Shown here one piece after another: positions 55,237 through 63,115 of a stretch of DNA of 64,000 bases (positions are counted from its first letter, which is position 1; every line of letters begins with the position of its first letter). A model generated the notes under the pieces. The model was not told the origin of the DNA. It saw only the letters and a program-made list of their open reading frames with translations, and ran no database searches. The position numbers were made by a program, and so were the translations under genes. The DNA is from Pelosinus sp. IPA-1. GTDB taxonomy: Bacteria; Bacillota; Negativicutes; DSM-13327. The stretch lies in the NCBI RefSeq assembly GCF_030269905.1, contig NZ_BSVC01000003.1:186001-250000 (forward strand), in the 5' to 3' direction.

Positions 55237-55617
55237 GTGGATGTATTGCAGACTATTAAGGACCTCATCGAAATGGTAGGTGGGGCAGAAGCCCAAAGCT
55301 ATGTGGTAAGAGGAGCAAAAGTCACTTGCTCCAAGGGAACCTCTCCTAGCCAGCTAGACCTTCCCCGATGTCATGGCGTGTATCTTCAAGACAAACCGCA
55401 GCTCAACATCATGGATTATCAGCCGGGAGCCAATATAATGCCCTTCGGAACCTGTTTGAAACCAGGATTGCCCCCTTGTAGTCCCAGTATTTTAGGACCC
55501 TGGACAGATGGAAAAAAAGATGTGCTCATTGAAGAGCAGCAGGCGCTCTTAAACACCAGCGTTAACTTCTGTGTACAGGGTGGCGTTATCAAGATTACTA
55601 AAGACGGTCAGGAGTAG
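55237..55617 (+). CDS. DUF4280 PAAR-like spike-tip protein
   Basis: 126 residues from GTG 55237 (AAGGAG upstream). DUF4280 features: VVRGAKVTCSKGTSPSQL near the start, IMDYQPGANIMPFGTC in the middle with Pro and Cys turns, LGPWTDGKKDVLIEEQQALL, and the end NFCVQGGVIKI. By analogy with PAAR proteins it caps the VgrG trimer and may bind a metal through its Cys/His residues. It sits just before the second VgrG-like gene. Confidence 0.85.
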   Translation: MDVLQTIKDLIEMVGGAEAQSYVVRGAKVTCSKGTSPSQLDLPRCHGVYLQDKPQLNIMDYQPGANIMPFGTCLKPGLPPCSPSILGPWTDGKKDVLIEEQQALLNTSVNFCVQGGVIKITKDGQE

Positions 55618-55627
55618 GAGTAAAGAG

Positions 55628-57391
55628 ATGGAAAAAAAGCAACAAGCCTTTAGCTACAGTGATATAACCTGCATCCTACCGGTACCCCTGCAAAGCCTTG
55701 TCGAGCTAACCATAATCCAAGCCATTGGTGAACATGTGAAGCTGCGTCTAACAGGTACAGCCCCTGACACCCTGAAAGTCTCTGATATAGAAAGCGTTGC
55801 ACCAGAATCTCCTATAGAAATCAACCTTCCCGGTCGTGACCTGCCCTTCTTTACCGGGATATGTACGAGTATAGGCATGACCTATCAGGCTGACCTTAAA
55901 ACTGTGGAGATTACAGGCCATTCCTGGACGTCGAAACTGGACGTCAACAAAAAATCCCGTTCCTATCAAAACCTTGGTATATCCTACAACGAATTGGTAG
56001 CCGATATTCTTAAAGACTATCCGGAAAAAGACTATAGGATCAACCTGCCTGAAGGCAAAACTTATACCACCTTTGCTGTACAATACTGGGAAACAGACTG
56101 GGAATTTCTAAAACGCATAGCAGCCAGAGAAGGCACCGTGCTGTTGCCTGACTACTCCGATGCCAATCATCGGCCACGATTCTATCTGGGACTGCCTGAT
56201 GCTCCGTCAAAGTCGCTAACCGCCACAGCCAAAAAGATAGCCAGCAGAGATATTGAAAAATATCTGGCTCTTGCCAACAACCTGAGTGAAGAGATCAAGG
56301 AAACAGACCTTATCACCTATGAAGACGTTGGCTATGAAATTCTGACACTCGGGGAAAGAGTTGACTATAACGGCCAACAACTGACCATCATTAAAATCAT
56401 CACTAAAATAGAAAAAGGTCTCCTGAAAAACACCTACACCCTGGCTTTCTCAGAAAAAATGGCTCTATCTCATACCGAAAATCACAACCTCAGAAGCGTA
56501 GCCCTCACAGGAAAAGTCCTAACAAGCAGTAACATCCACTCCAAAATCCACCTGGATATTGACGAGGAACAGGACGAAGCGACTGCCATATGGTTTCCCT
56601 ATTCTGCCCCCACCAATAACTTCCTGTACTGTATGCCCCATAATGGAGAAGATATCAACCTCTACTTTAGAGATGGCTGGGAGGCAAACGCTATCGGTGT
56701 CAGTGGTGCAAGGAAGAACGGCGGTGGCTGCAAAAAAACGGCAGACTACAATAACCGCTACTTCACCAACAGCGAACGCAAAGAACTCTTTTTATCTCCG
56801 GAGACCTTATCCTATACCACAGATGAAAGCGCTGGTGACAAAATCACGATCCGAATGACCGATCCAGACGGCATCTTCATCGAAAGTAAACAACATATCG
56901 GCATGGGAGCCGACGTCAACCTAAAGCTAACAGCCGGAAAAAACATTGAAATGGAAGGTGCTCTTGGAGCTTACGTAGTCTGTGGTGATGGCAGTATCAT
57001 CCTCAAAGAAGAGGCTGATGTTTTTGGACCCACCAAAGTGCAAATAGACGGTGTTGCCAAAAGTGAATTCTCTCCTTTAAAACAAAAAGAAGCAACGCTA
57101 GAAAACATGATAGACAATTTTCAGGAAGAACATCCCATTCTAGTGGCTGCCGTTGGCCTCATCCCGGTAGTAGGATCAGTGGTAGACGCCTATGATGCCT
57201 ACAAATGCTTTAAATCAGGAGACATGGTAGGAGGTGCCCTCCATGCAACTACCGCTGTTGTCGGTCTCATTCCTGGTGGAAAAGTATTAACAACGGGAGC
57301 CAGAATCGCAGTAGAAGGGGGGCTGGCAGTAGGCACCTATGCCCATGAAAGTGGAGCATCTTCCCCAAAAGCTAGAGTATACAGCAAGTGA
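55628..57391 (+). CDS. VgrG-like spike protein with pre-toxin C-terminus, second copy
   Basis: 587 residues from ATG 55628 (AGGAG just upstream); the frame opens earlier, inside the DUF4280 gene. A VgrG-type domain (about 10-330, YWETDWEFLKRIAAREGT) is followed by an OB region (WFPYSAPTNNFLYCMPHNGE) and a beta-helix. At about 490-587 there is a pre-toxin module, EEHPILVAAVGLIPVVGSV and GGALHATTAVVGLIPGGKVL, of the kind that links polymorphic toxins to carriers. It ends soon after (ARVYSK) with no toxin domain, so the tip has been lost or replaced; an HNH toxin gene lies 160 nt on. Confidence 0.85.
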   Translation: MEKKQQAFSYSDITCILPVPLQSLVELTIIQAIGEHVKLRLTGTAPDTLKVSDIESVAPESPIEINLPGRDLPFFTGICTSIGMTYQADLKTVEITGHSWTSKLDVNKKSRSYQNLGISYNELVADILKDYPEKDYRINLPEGKTYTTFAVQYWETDWEFLKRIAAREGTVLLPDYSDANHRPRFYLGLPDAPSKSLTATAKKIASRDIEKYLALANNLSEEIKETDLITYEDVGYEILTLGERVDYNGQQLTIIKIITKIEKGLLKNTYTLAFSEKMALSHTENHNLRSVALTGKVLTSSNIHSKIHLDIDEEQDEATAIWFPYSAPTNNFLYCMPHNGEDINLYFRDGWEANAIGVSGARKNGGGCKKTADYNNRYFTNSERKELFLSPETLSYTTDESAGDKITIRMTDPDGIFIESKQHIGMGADVNLKLTAGKNIEMEGALGAYVVCGDGSIILKEEADVFGPTKVQIDGVAKSEFSPLKQKEATLENMIDNFQEEHPILVAAVGLIPVVGSVVDAYDAYKCFKSGDMVGGALHATTAVVGLIPGGKVLTTGARIAVEGGLAVGTYAHESGASSPKARVYSK

Positions 57392-57551
57392 AACACATTA
57401 TCAACAACAGTACTATTCGATAAAAAAGAAATAGACTGAGAGTTAGCTCAGTGTGATATGAAAACAGATGGAGAGGAAGAAGAATGAACCAAGGACATAT
57501 ACATTGTGGTCATATGAATAATTTGGTAAAATTAAATGGAGACATACGGAT

Positions 57552-58160
57552 ATGGGATTAGGGAGTCTTGCTAAGTTAATTAAAAAACTCTTTAAATCCG
57601 GTAAATCCATCAAAAGTCTAAGAAAATTAGGTAAAGGGATTGTTGGTGCCAGAAAATTAAAGAAAGCTGCTGAAACAGAGTCACTACTTGCCAAGTCAGC
57701 GCAAGCGTTCAAGCGTACGGGGACGAGTAAGGCTAACCTGAAAAATGCCTTGAAGTATAGAGCATACCTTAGAGAGATTGAGAAAAAGACAGGTAGAAAA
57801 ATACCAAGGAATCAAATAAGAGAATTGAAGAATGCCATCAAAAATGGGGATTATTCTAAACCATTAGATAAAAAAGCTTATGAGGATCATACAACTGACT
57901 ATTATAAACAAAGAGATAAAATGCGAGATGAGTGGTCCCAAAAAACAGACCAAGAATGGCCAAAGTATAAAGAGGATGTATATTCTAAAAATGGTAAACC
58001 TTATCTTTATGAAGGCGATAATTATGATTTGCATCATATAATTGAAAGAAAATACGGCGGACCAAACACTTGGTGGAATTCACATCCAGCTTCTAATCCG
58101 ATAGAGCATCAAGCAGGGATTCATGGCTCGGGAAGTATTGCAAAGGAGCTTTTTCCTTAA
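57552..58160 (+). CDS. HNH-like nuclease toxin (cassette 1)
   Basis: 202 residues. The basic helical linker (1-59, KLIKKLFKSGKSIKSLRK) is followed by a C-terminal nuclease-like domain with LHHIIERKYGGPNTWWN and NPIEHQAGIHGSGS, an HNH/GHH-type His and Asn set. The immunity gene follows 26 nt later. The ribosome site is weak and the gene lies behind the VgrG pre-toxin end, so it may once have been the VgrG tip. Its linker, at 57567-57727, recurs almost exactly at 61403-61563 in front of a different toxin. Confidence 0.75.
   Translation: MGLGSLAKLIKKLFKSGKSIKSLRKLGKGIVGARKLKKAAETESLLAKSAQAFKRTGTSKANLKNALKYRAYLREIEKKTGRKIPRNQIRELKNAIKNGDYSKPLDKKAYEDHTTDYYKQRDKMRDEWSQKTDQEWPKYKEDVYSKNGKPYLYEGDNYDLHHIIERKYGGPNTWWNSHPASNPIEHQAGIHGSGSIAKELFP
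57567..57727 (+). repeat. Toxin linker repeat, copy 1
   Basis: 161 bp, nearly identical to 61403-61563. It encodes the basic helical linker of the HNH toxin. Sequence similarity stops at the point where the toxin tips diverge. Confidence 0.9.
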
Positions 58161-58186
58161 TAATAATTTACAGGAGGAACTTATAA

Positions 58187-58660
58187 ATGGCGGATTTTAG
58201 TTTCTTGAAGGAATATGTTTTTGACCTTAAGGATGATAAACGATTAACAAGCAAGCACGCGTTTCATGAATTATCAAATGATGAAGTAGAAGATGCAGAG
58301 AAAAGTATAAATAGGCGTTTTCCTAAAGAACTCAAAGAGTTTTATCAGCAGATCGGATATGGTTTTTTATGTAAACAAGATAAAAAGTTGAATGATAGAA
58401 TTATGGATCCAGGCAGTATTGCAGATTTTATTCTACGCGAAGATCGATTTGAATATGATGAATATAGGGACATGATTGATATTGAGAAAGAAATGGTATT
58501 TTTTGAAGTAGCTGAAAGCTCGTATTTGAGTTTGGATCTGACTCAAGAAGATGAAAATGGTGTGTGTCCTGTTTTATGCTTTGGGAACAAGATTGCAGAT
58601 TCGATACTTGATTTTGTTAAGAAGATGGATGCCGAGACTGACTATTTCATAAATCTATAA
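58187..58660 (+). CDS. SMI1/KNR4 (SUKH) immunity protein (cassette 1)
   Basis: 157 residues with the SUKH pattern: SNDEVEDAEKSINRRFPKELKEFYQQIGYGFL near 30-62 and the C-terminal strands VFFEVAESSYLSLDL, CPVLCFGNKIADSILDFVKKM. SUKH proteins are the commonest immunity fold for nuclease toxins. It starts at ATG 58187 with AGGAGG upstream, 26 nt after the HNH toxin, and presumably protects against it. Confidence 0.85.
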   Translation: MADFSFLKEYVFDLKDDKRLTSKHAFHELSNDEVEDAEKSINRRFPKELKEFYQQIGYGFLCKQDKKLNDRIMDPGSIADFILREDRFEYDEYRDMIDIEKEMVFFEVAESSYLSLDLTQEDENGVCPVLCFGNKIADSILDFVKKMDAETDYFINL

Positions 58661-58756
58661 GAATGTGGTAGGATACAAGAAAAATTTCCTGTAATCAATT
58701 CTGTGAGATCTAACTGCAACCAAACTTACTACAGAACTACGATTGTCAGGAAGTGG

Positions 58757-58805
58757 AAAGAAGCAAGGGGACGCGTACCTTGCTTCTTCTATATTGTAAG
58801 ACTCG
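58757..58805. repeat. REP-like palindrome R1 ending cassette 1
   Basis: AGAAGCAAGG and CCTTGCTTCT flank GGACGCGTA, followed by TATATTGTAAGACT. The same unit occurs at 62343-62388, and related GGGGACG-core hairpins at 61075 and 63690. GGGGACG-core palindromes are typical of the ends recognised by REP-associated Y1 transposases. Confidence 0.75.
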
Positions 58806-58878
58806 TCAGGGAGGTCCATGGGGTCTACCATAGTATTTATGAGACACATTCCCGAAATAAAGTGATATAATAAAAAAT

Positions 58879-59072
58879 AGACGAGGGTGTGGCTCATGGG
58901 GTTAGTTGCTTGCGAAAGTGAGTTGACTCAGCTCTGAAATGCCGCCCTCGTTTTTTTGTTATCCGTGACGTTGACCGGGATGATGCCGTCCAGTGGGAAG
59001 TGGCTCTGTTAGTAGACGTAATGTTGGATAACAAAAAGGGTGGCGCACAACGAAATGTGGGAGGACAAGCAA
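58879..59072 (+). other. IS110-type left end (non-coding)
   Basis: About 190 bp of non-coding, GC-richer sequence precedes the IS110 fragment. GACGAGGG pairs with CCCTCGTTTTTTT across a 60-nt loop. In IS110-group elements this end encodes the bridge RNA that guides recombination. Whether this copy is complete cannot be judged by eye. Confidence 0.45.
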
Positions 59073-59232
59073 ATGCAACAATTATTAGTTGGCGTAGATG
59101 TAGGTTGTCACAAACATGCTGTTGCTATCGGTGGCCCTAATGGGATCGTAGAGCAATTTGAAATCACTCATGACATCCGTGGATTTGAGTATTTCTTTGC
59201 CCGTGTGTCAGCGCAAGCTCGGGAAATCCATG
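59073..59232 (+). pseudogene. IS110-family transposase, N-terminal fragment
   Basis: From ATG 59073 (GGGAGG 8 nt upstream) the product begins MQQLLVGVDVGCHKHAVAIG, the first DEDD motif of IS110 recombinases. After about 53 residues the sequence enters the left inverted repeat of the Y1 element at 59233. The rest of a ~400-residue transposase is absent on the far side, so the element was truncated or deleted. Confidence 0.8.
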
Positions 59233-60205
59233 GGGTCAGGCTTGAGTTATTTAGAAAATTGACTTATAGTAGATGGTCTGCTAATCTGAGATAAAGTAGG
59301 ATTGGCAGGTGGAAATGATGGCAAGAAAGCCAAGGGTGCATTACGACGGTGCACTCTATCATGTAATAGCTAGGGGAAATAATCGATCAAATATATTTGA
59401 AACAGATGAAGAAAAAGAAAAGTATATAGAAATCGTAGCAGACTATAAAGAACGATATGACTTTCAATTATACGCTTATGTGATTATGGACAATCACGTT
59501 CACTTACTGCTTCAAATAGGGAAAAATCCATTGTCAAAAATAATGCAAGGTATCCAACAGAGATATACGCAGTATTACAATTGGCACTGTAAACACAGCG
59601 GACATGTATTTGAACAACGCTACAAGGCCTTCTTATGCGAAAAAGAGAGTTATTTAATGGCTCTTATATGCTATATACATCAGAATCCAGTACGGGCAAA
59701 CATACCAGAGGGAATCAACCATAGGTGGAGCAGTCATAAATCATATATTAGAAGAGTACAAGGGTTAGTAAATGTGGAATTTATATTGAATATATTGAGT
59801 TCCAATCATGATAAGGCAATGGAGCAATACCTGAAGTTAGTGGAGACAGTAGTTGATAAACCGGAATATAAAAATGAAAGCGTAGAAGTAAACGAAGATC
59901 AGAGAACTATCATAAAAGAAGAAGCAGAAAGAACAGGGATGGAACTAACGTGGGAAGAGCTAGTAGAAATGATCACTATAGAGAAACAAGTGAATCAAGA
60001 GCAGTTGCTAGGAAAGTGTCGAATACGGCAGGTGGTGGCAGCCAGAAAGAGATTGATTTATGAAGTGATAGAGAGAAATCTAATGACAAGAACGCAGTTA
60101 GCCAAAGTATTACAGATTGATCCAGCGAACATTACAAGGATTTGGCAAGAGTTACTGAAAGTTAGAAGGTAATAAGTCAATTTTTATATAACTCAAGCCT
60201 GACCC
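59233..60205 (+). mobile_element. Y1 (REP-associated) transposase element with terminal inverted repeats
   Basis: GGGTCAGGCTTGAGTTAT with GACTTA at 59233-59266 is repeated in inverse at 60173-60205 (33-34 bp, only a few differences). These repeats enclose one transposase gene. The element disrupts the IS110 fragment and directly abuts the broken endonuclease cassette. Confidence 0.85.
59318..60172 (+). CDS. REP-associated tyrosine (Y1) transposase
   Basis: 284 residues. The HUH motif is in YVIMDNHVHLLLQIG, the catalytic Tyr is in the QGIQQRYTQYYNWHC helix, and YKAFLCEKESYLMALICYIH and NPVRA follow, typical of IS200-like RAYT/TnpA_REP proteins. These cut and rejoin single-stranded DNA at hairpins. 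ATG 59318 (MARKPRVHYDG) is preferred; AGGTGG lies 5 nt upstream. The C-terminal ~100 residues form an extra DNA-binding region (TRTQLAKVLQIDPANITRIWQ). The gene appears intact. Confidence 0.9.
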   Translation: MARKPRVHYDGALYHVIARGNNRSNIFETDEEKEKYIEIVADYKERYDFQLYAYVIMDNHVHLLLQIGKNPLSKIMQGIQQRYTQYYNWHCKHSGHVFEQRYKAFLCEKESYLMALICYIHQNPVRANIPEGINHRWSSHKSYIRRVQGLVNVEFILNILSSNHDKAMEQYLKLVETVVDKPEYKNESVEVNEDQRTIIKEEAERTGMELTWEELVEMITIEKQVNQEQLLGKCRIRQVVAARKRLIYEVIERNLMTRTQLAKVLQIDPANITRIWQELLKVRR

Positions 60206-60225
60206 TAAATTGTCCCAAATCACCA

Positions 60226-60531
60226 AAAGAAAGCTGGCGGTGCTGATAGGCTAAAACCGATGATGGCGGTCATTTGATAGGAACGAGGTTTGATGGTTCT
60301 GGTAAAGTTGATAATATTGTCCCAATGAACTCAAACCTAAATAGAGGAGAGTTTAAGAAGTTAGAAAATTCATGGGAGACGGCCTTGAAAAATGGACAAA
60401 AGGTAGAAGTAAAAATAAAACCAGTTTATCAAGGGGATTCTACAAGACCTTCGAGTTATATAATAAATTCAACAATAGATGGTCGAAAGCAAAAGCCTGT
60501 AATATTTAATAATTCGCCAGGAGGGATATAA
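60226..60531 (+). pseudogene. DNA/RNA non-specific endonuclease toxin, frameshifted fragment (cassette 2)
   Basis: Two frames together read KAGGADRLK then TDDGGHLIGTRFDGSGKVDN, IVPMNSNLNRGEFKKLENSW and SYIINSTIDGRKQKPVIF, the conserved core of bacterial endonuclease_NS_2 toxins (DGGHLI with its catalytic His, then NLVPMN). The frames join across AAAA at 60253-60256. The N-terminus is missing and the Y1 element ends 20 nt upstream. The immunity gene overlaps directly at its end. Confidence 0.75.
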
Positions 60532-61008
60532 ATGGAAACAAGCGTTATGGAAGATATCTATGGCAAAATAGCCAATATTGTCAGCGAAATGATTCCTGAG
60601 GAGTGGGATAAAGTATATTTGTATGCACAGGTAAGTGAAGGGGTTCAATCCTTTTATTTTCATTACTATCCACAAGGTCAGAAGAATACAGTGTACAGCC
60701 CCGATATTGTAGATATATTTGATGTTGATGAGGATTCCATGGATATGCTTACATTGGATCTATGCAATTGCTGTAAGGAACTTTGGGAAGAATTTAAAAA
60801 TAGTAAACAAGATTTATGGACCAATCTTACATTCATACTTGAGAGTACTGGGGAGTTCAAAATAGATTATGACTATACAGAATTATCAGAGATAGATGAC
60901 TATGAAAGACAAATAATTTGGGAATATAACAACCTTAGAATTGAGCCACCTGCCGATAGAAAGAGAGATGTGAAAATACTTCAAGATTATTTACGGAGCT
61001 TGAAATAA
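60532..61008 (+). CDS. YezG/DUF600-family immunity protein (cassette 2)
   Basis: 158 residues. MEDIYGKIANIVSEMIPEEWDKVYLYAQVSEGVQSFYFHYYPQ is the start of YezG-family antitoxins, followed by the acidic FEDVDEDSMDML-like and DYDYTELSEIDDYERQIIWEY segments. YezG neutralises the nuclease toxin YeeF in Bacillus. Start ATG 60532 has GGAGGG upstream. It appears intact although its toxin is broken, so it may now be an orphan immunity gene. Confidence 0.85.
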   Translation: METSVMEDIYGKIANIVSEMIPEEWDKVYLYAQVSEGVQSFYFHYYPQGQKNTVYSPDIVDIFDVDEDSMDMLTLDLCNCCKELWEEFKNSKQDLWTNLTFILESTGEFKIDYDYTELSEIDDYERQIIWEYNNLRIEPPADRKRDVKILQDYLRSLK

Positions 61009-61029
61009 GATTGTGTTGAATTAGTTGCT

Positions 61030-61069
61030 AGAGGTCAAAGGATGTGATAATCCCTTGACCTCTCTCTTT
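61030..61069 (+). terminator. Terminator of cassette 2
   Basis: AGAGGTCAAAGG pairs with CCCTTGACCTCT (one mismatch) and is followed by CTCTTTG. Confidence 0.7.
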
Positions 61070-61074
61070 GGCCT

Positions 61075-61118
61075 AAGACAAGGGGACGGTGGTACTGTCT
61101 TGTGGCAGTGCCACCGTC
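61075..61118. repeat. REP-like palindrome R2 ending cassette 2
   Basis: AAGACA...TGTCTT surrounds GGGGACGGTGG, overlapping a second stem GACGGTGG/CCACCGTC followed by TTTTT. The core is shared with R4 at 63690. Confidence 0.75.
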
Positions 61119-61138
61119 TTTTTAGTGCATTAGACCGA

Positions 61139-61234
61139 AATGTCTTTAACAAAAAATTAAAAGAACGTGGCTTATTTATCAGACAAATATCCAGAGTGAC
61201 TGGGGTAAGTAAAGGGATTGTTGAAAGAAGTTAA
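61139..61234 (+). pseudogene. 3' remnant of a second Y1/RAYT transposase
   Basis: NKKLKERGLFIRQISRVTG then VSKGIVERS-stop is the usual C-terminal end of RAYT proteins (LKEKGLSIRQISRLTG...). Nothing else of the gene remains. The last 27 bp are repeated at 63740, inside repeat C. Confidence 0.65.
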
Positions 61235-61380
61235 CAAGACTCAACTACGCATTCTTCGCCGTCTTTACCTTCATGGTGAGACGGTTCTTTATTAATCTCT
61301 TAAAATGCATCTGGGAATCTATACCTTTTGCTAGAGGTATAGATTTGAAAAATCAGTTACTCTATAAAGGGTAAGATAAA
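61209..61380. repeat. Dispersed repeat C, copy 2
   Basis: GTAAAGGGATTGTTGAAAGA, the CTTCGCCGTC...GAGACGG hairpin with TTCTTT, and the perfect hairpin ATCTATACCT/AGAGGTATAGAT are shared with 63740-63957. The right 70 bp are also shared with 49731-49821. Confidence 0.8.
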
Positions 61381-61402
61381 CTCCAGTAGACCCCAAATTG
61401 TC

Positions 61403-61915
61403 CTTGCTAAGTTAATTAAAAAACTCTTTAAATCCGGTAAAACAATTAAGAGTCTAAGAAAATTAGGTAAAGGGATTGTTGGTGCCAGAAAATTAAAGAA
61501 AGCTGCTGAAACAGAGTGACTACTTGCCAAGTCAGCGCAAGCGTTCAAGCGTACGGGGACGAGAAAAGCTGTAGTAAAAAGAACTGGACCAAAAGGTGTC
61601 GACCCAAATCATCATAATGCAAATGTAATGGTAAGAGATGTAGATGGGAAAGTAATATCGCATGAGCGTGTAGTAAGTGGTAACATGACTGTAGAAGAAA
61701 AAGCATTAGGCTTTCCTAAAAATACACTTGCAAGTCATACAGAGGCAAGGGCGGTCACACAAACGCCTCTTAAAGAGGGACAAACAATGACTATTACTGG
61801 TCAACGTCCACCTTGTCCTTCTTGCAAAGGATATATGAATAGAGCAATGAAAGAAACGGGAGCAGACATTCGCTATCAATGGCGGCAAGATGGAAAAACC
61901 CAAAAATGGCCATAA
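61403..61915 (+). pseudogene. Deaminase-fold toxin with in-frame stop in its linker (cassette 3)
   Basis: The linker (61403-61563) matches that of the HNH toxin but has TGA at 61517-61519 where the other has TCA. Downstream, in frame, is a deaminase domain: GPKGVDPNHHNANVMV, then SHTEARAVTQTP (zinc-binding His and catalytic Glu) and PPCPSCKGYMNR (two zinc-binding Cys). This HxE...PCxxC set is that of polymorphic-toxin cytidine deaminases such as DddA. The tip from ATG 61628 is intact and may be a silent cassette. Its immunity gene follows after 18 nt. Confidence 0.78.
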
Positions 61916-61933
61916 ATAGGAGGTAGATAAGCT

Positions 61934-62329
61934 ATGACAACAAAATTTGAATCAAGTTTCTTATATGCACAAGTTGATGAAAATGACGTTATTATGGTAG
62001 GTTTTGCTGATGATGAATTTGAAACAAAGGACTATGTTTTGTTTCAAAAGTCATCAGTTAGTAATGAACAAGATAAGAAATTAGGATTCGATAAAGTTCA
62101 TATTACCTATTGTAATCAAGTACACTCCGCATATGGAGACATTTTAAAGTTTGTATTGAAAAATGGTCTTGCTGAAATTACATTTGATTCTAGAACAGCA
62201 AGTGAATTAGGTATAGATGAACAGCTTGAAATTGTATTTTCTCCCAATGATGCAAAATTAGCTGAAGTAAAGCATTATTTGGCTCAAATGTTTATTGATA
62301 AAGACGGTGTCTTTAAAAGTGAAGCATAA
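61934..62329 (+). CDS. Immunity protein of the deaminase cassette (Imm10-like)
   Basis: 131 residues, soluble, acidic. The start FESSFLYAQVDENDVIMVGF, then ETKDYVLFQKS and the HITYCNQVHSAYGDILKFVL stretch resemble the Imm10 family of polymorphic-toxin immunity proteins; the assignment is tentative. ATG 61934 has AGGAGG upstream. Position directly after the deaminase tip is the main evidence. Confidence 0.65.
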   Translation: MTTKFESSFLYAQVDENDVIMVGFADDEFETKDYVLFQKSSVSNEQDKKLGFDKVHITYCNQVHSAYGDILKFVLKNGLAEITFDSRTASELGIDEQLEIVFSPNDAKLAEVKHYLAQMFIDKDGVFKSEA

Positions 62330-62342
62330 TTCGCTCGGGAAG

Positions 62343-62388
62343 AAAGAAGCAAGGGGACGCGTACCTTGCTTCTTCTATATTGTAAGAC
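62343..62388. repeat. REP-like palindrome R3 ending cassette 3
   Basis: AGAAGCAAGG/CCTTGCTTCT around GGACGCGTA, then TATATTGTAAGACT, is identical to R1. The next toxin frame begins inside it. Confidence 0.8.
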
Positions 62389-62736
62389 TTGCCATTATCC
62401 AAGGGGTCGAGTAAAGCTGAGACATTAGCTAAAAATAGAGAAACTGGAAGAGCATTTGAAAAAGAATCATTAGAAAAAATGCAAGAAAACAATGATAATG
62501 TAGTGGAGCAAATTACAGTAAAAACCAAAAGTGGAACTAAAACAAGGTTGGACGGTATCGGAGTAGACGAAAAGACAGGCGAAGTCGTAATAGAAGAATA
62601 TAAAGCTTCACCAACGGCACCTTTGACCAAGAATCAGGAAATTGCTCATCCAGAAATAGCTGAATCAGGAGCTACTGTAGTAGGAAAAGGTAAAGAGCCG
62701 TTTGTAGGTGGGACTGAAATTCCGCCTACTAAATAA
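62389..62736 (+). pseudogene. Restriction-endonuclease-like toxin tip without carrier (cassette 4)
   Basis: Up to 115 codons. The body ETGRAFEKESLEKMQENN, then VKTKSGTKTRLDGIGV, EVVIEEYKASPTAPLT and KNQEIAHPEI fits a PD-(D/E)xK nuclease: Glu in the first helix, Asp in RLDG, and the EEYK strand, followed by the QxxxHP helix common in Tox-REase domains. The frame starts at TTG 62389 inside palindrome R3 with no ribosome site, so it is an orphan C-terminal tip. The immunity gene begins 37 nt later. Confidence 0.65.
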
Positions 62737-62773
62737 GCCTAGTAAGGAAAAACTAGAAGGTGAGGATGCCTAT

Positions 62774-63103
62774 ATGTCGGTAGAAGATAAAGACAAAATT
62801 GATAGTATGGGGATAAATAAAGAAACGGGTGTCGTTACATTAGCTATAGCGGACCATCTTGATTGGGACAACGAATATGACCATTTGGTAATGCTTCAGG
62901 AAAAAATAAATACATATTTAAGTTTTCTTGAAAGTGGTGAGGTTTATGAAAGCTACCCTCAAGCTAAGGGGAAAAAGTTTGATATTAAAATCTACGCAAA
63001 ATATGAATTGTCTGAAAGAGCAGAGGAATTTCTAAATTTTGCATATGGAAAAGTTGTAGAGGCAGGATTTAACTTGAGTTGTGAAATTATGGGGGATAAA
63101 TAA
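62774..63103 (+). CDS. DUF6572-like immunity protein (cassette 4)
   Basis: 109 residues from ATG 62774 with AAGGTGAGG upstream; the frame opens earlier, inside the toxin end. MSVEDKDKIDSMGINKETGV then LAIADHLDWDNEYDHLVMLQ matches the DUF6572 pattern often found beside polymorphic toxins. It is acidic and soluble. Immunity to the REase-like tip is inferred from position. Confidence 0.7.
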   Translation: MSVEDKDKIDSMGINKETGVVTLAIADHLDWDNEYDHLVMLQEKINTYLSFLESGEVYESYPQAKGKKFDIKIYAKYELSERAEEFLNFAYGKVVEAGFNLSCEIMGDK

Positions 63104-63115
63104 GGTAAAGACTTA

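Noticed and set aside
57484-57561. 25-codon frame beginning MNQGHIHCGHMNN before the HNH toxin
   Set aside because: AGGAAGAAGA upstream is a passable ribosome site and it overlaps the toxin start, but the peptide is too short to support; at most a translational lead for the toxin.
61517-61519. Selenocysteine reading of the TGA in the deaminase linker
   Set aside because: The near-identical linker at 57681 has TCA (Ser), and no SECIS-like hairpin follows; a point mutation is simpler.
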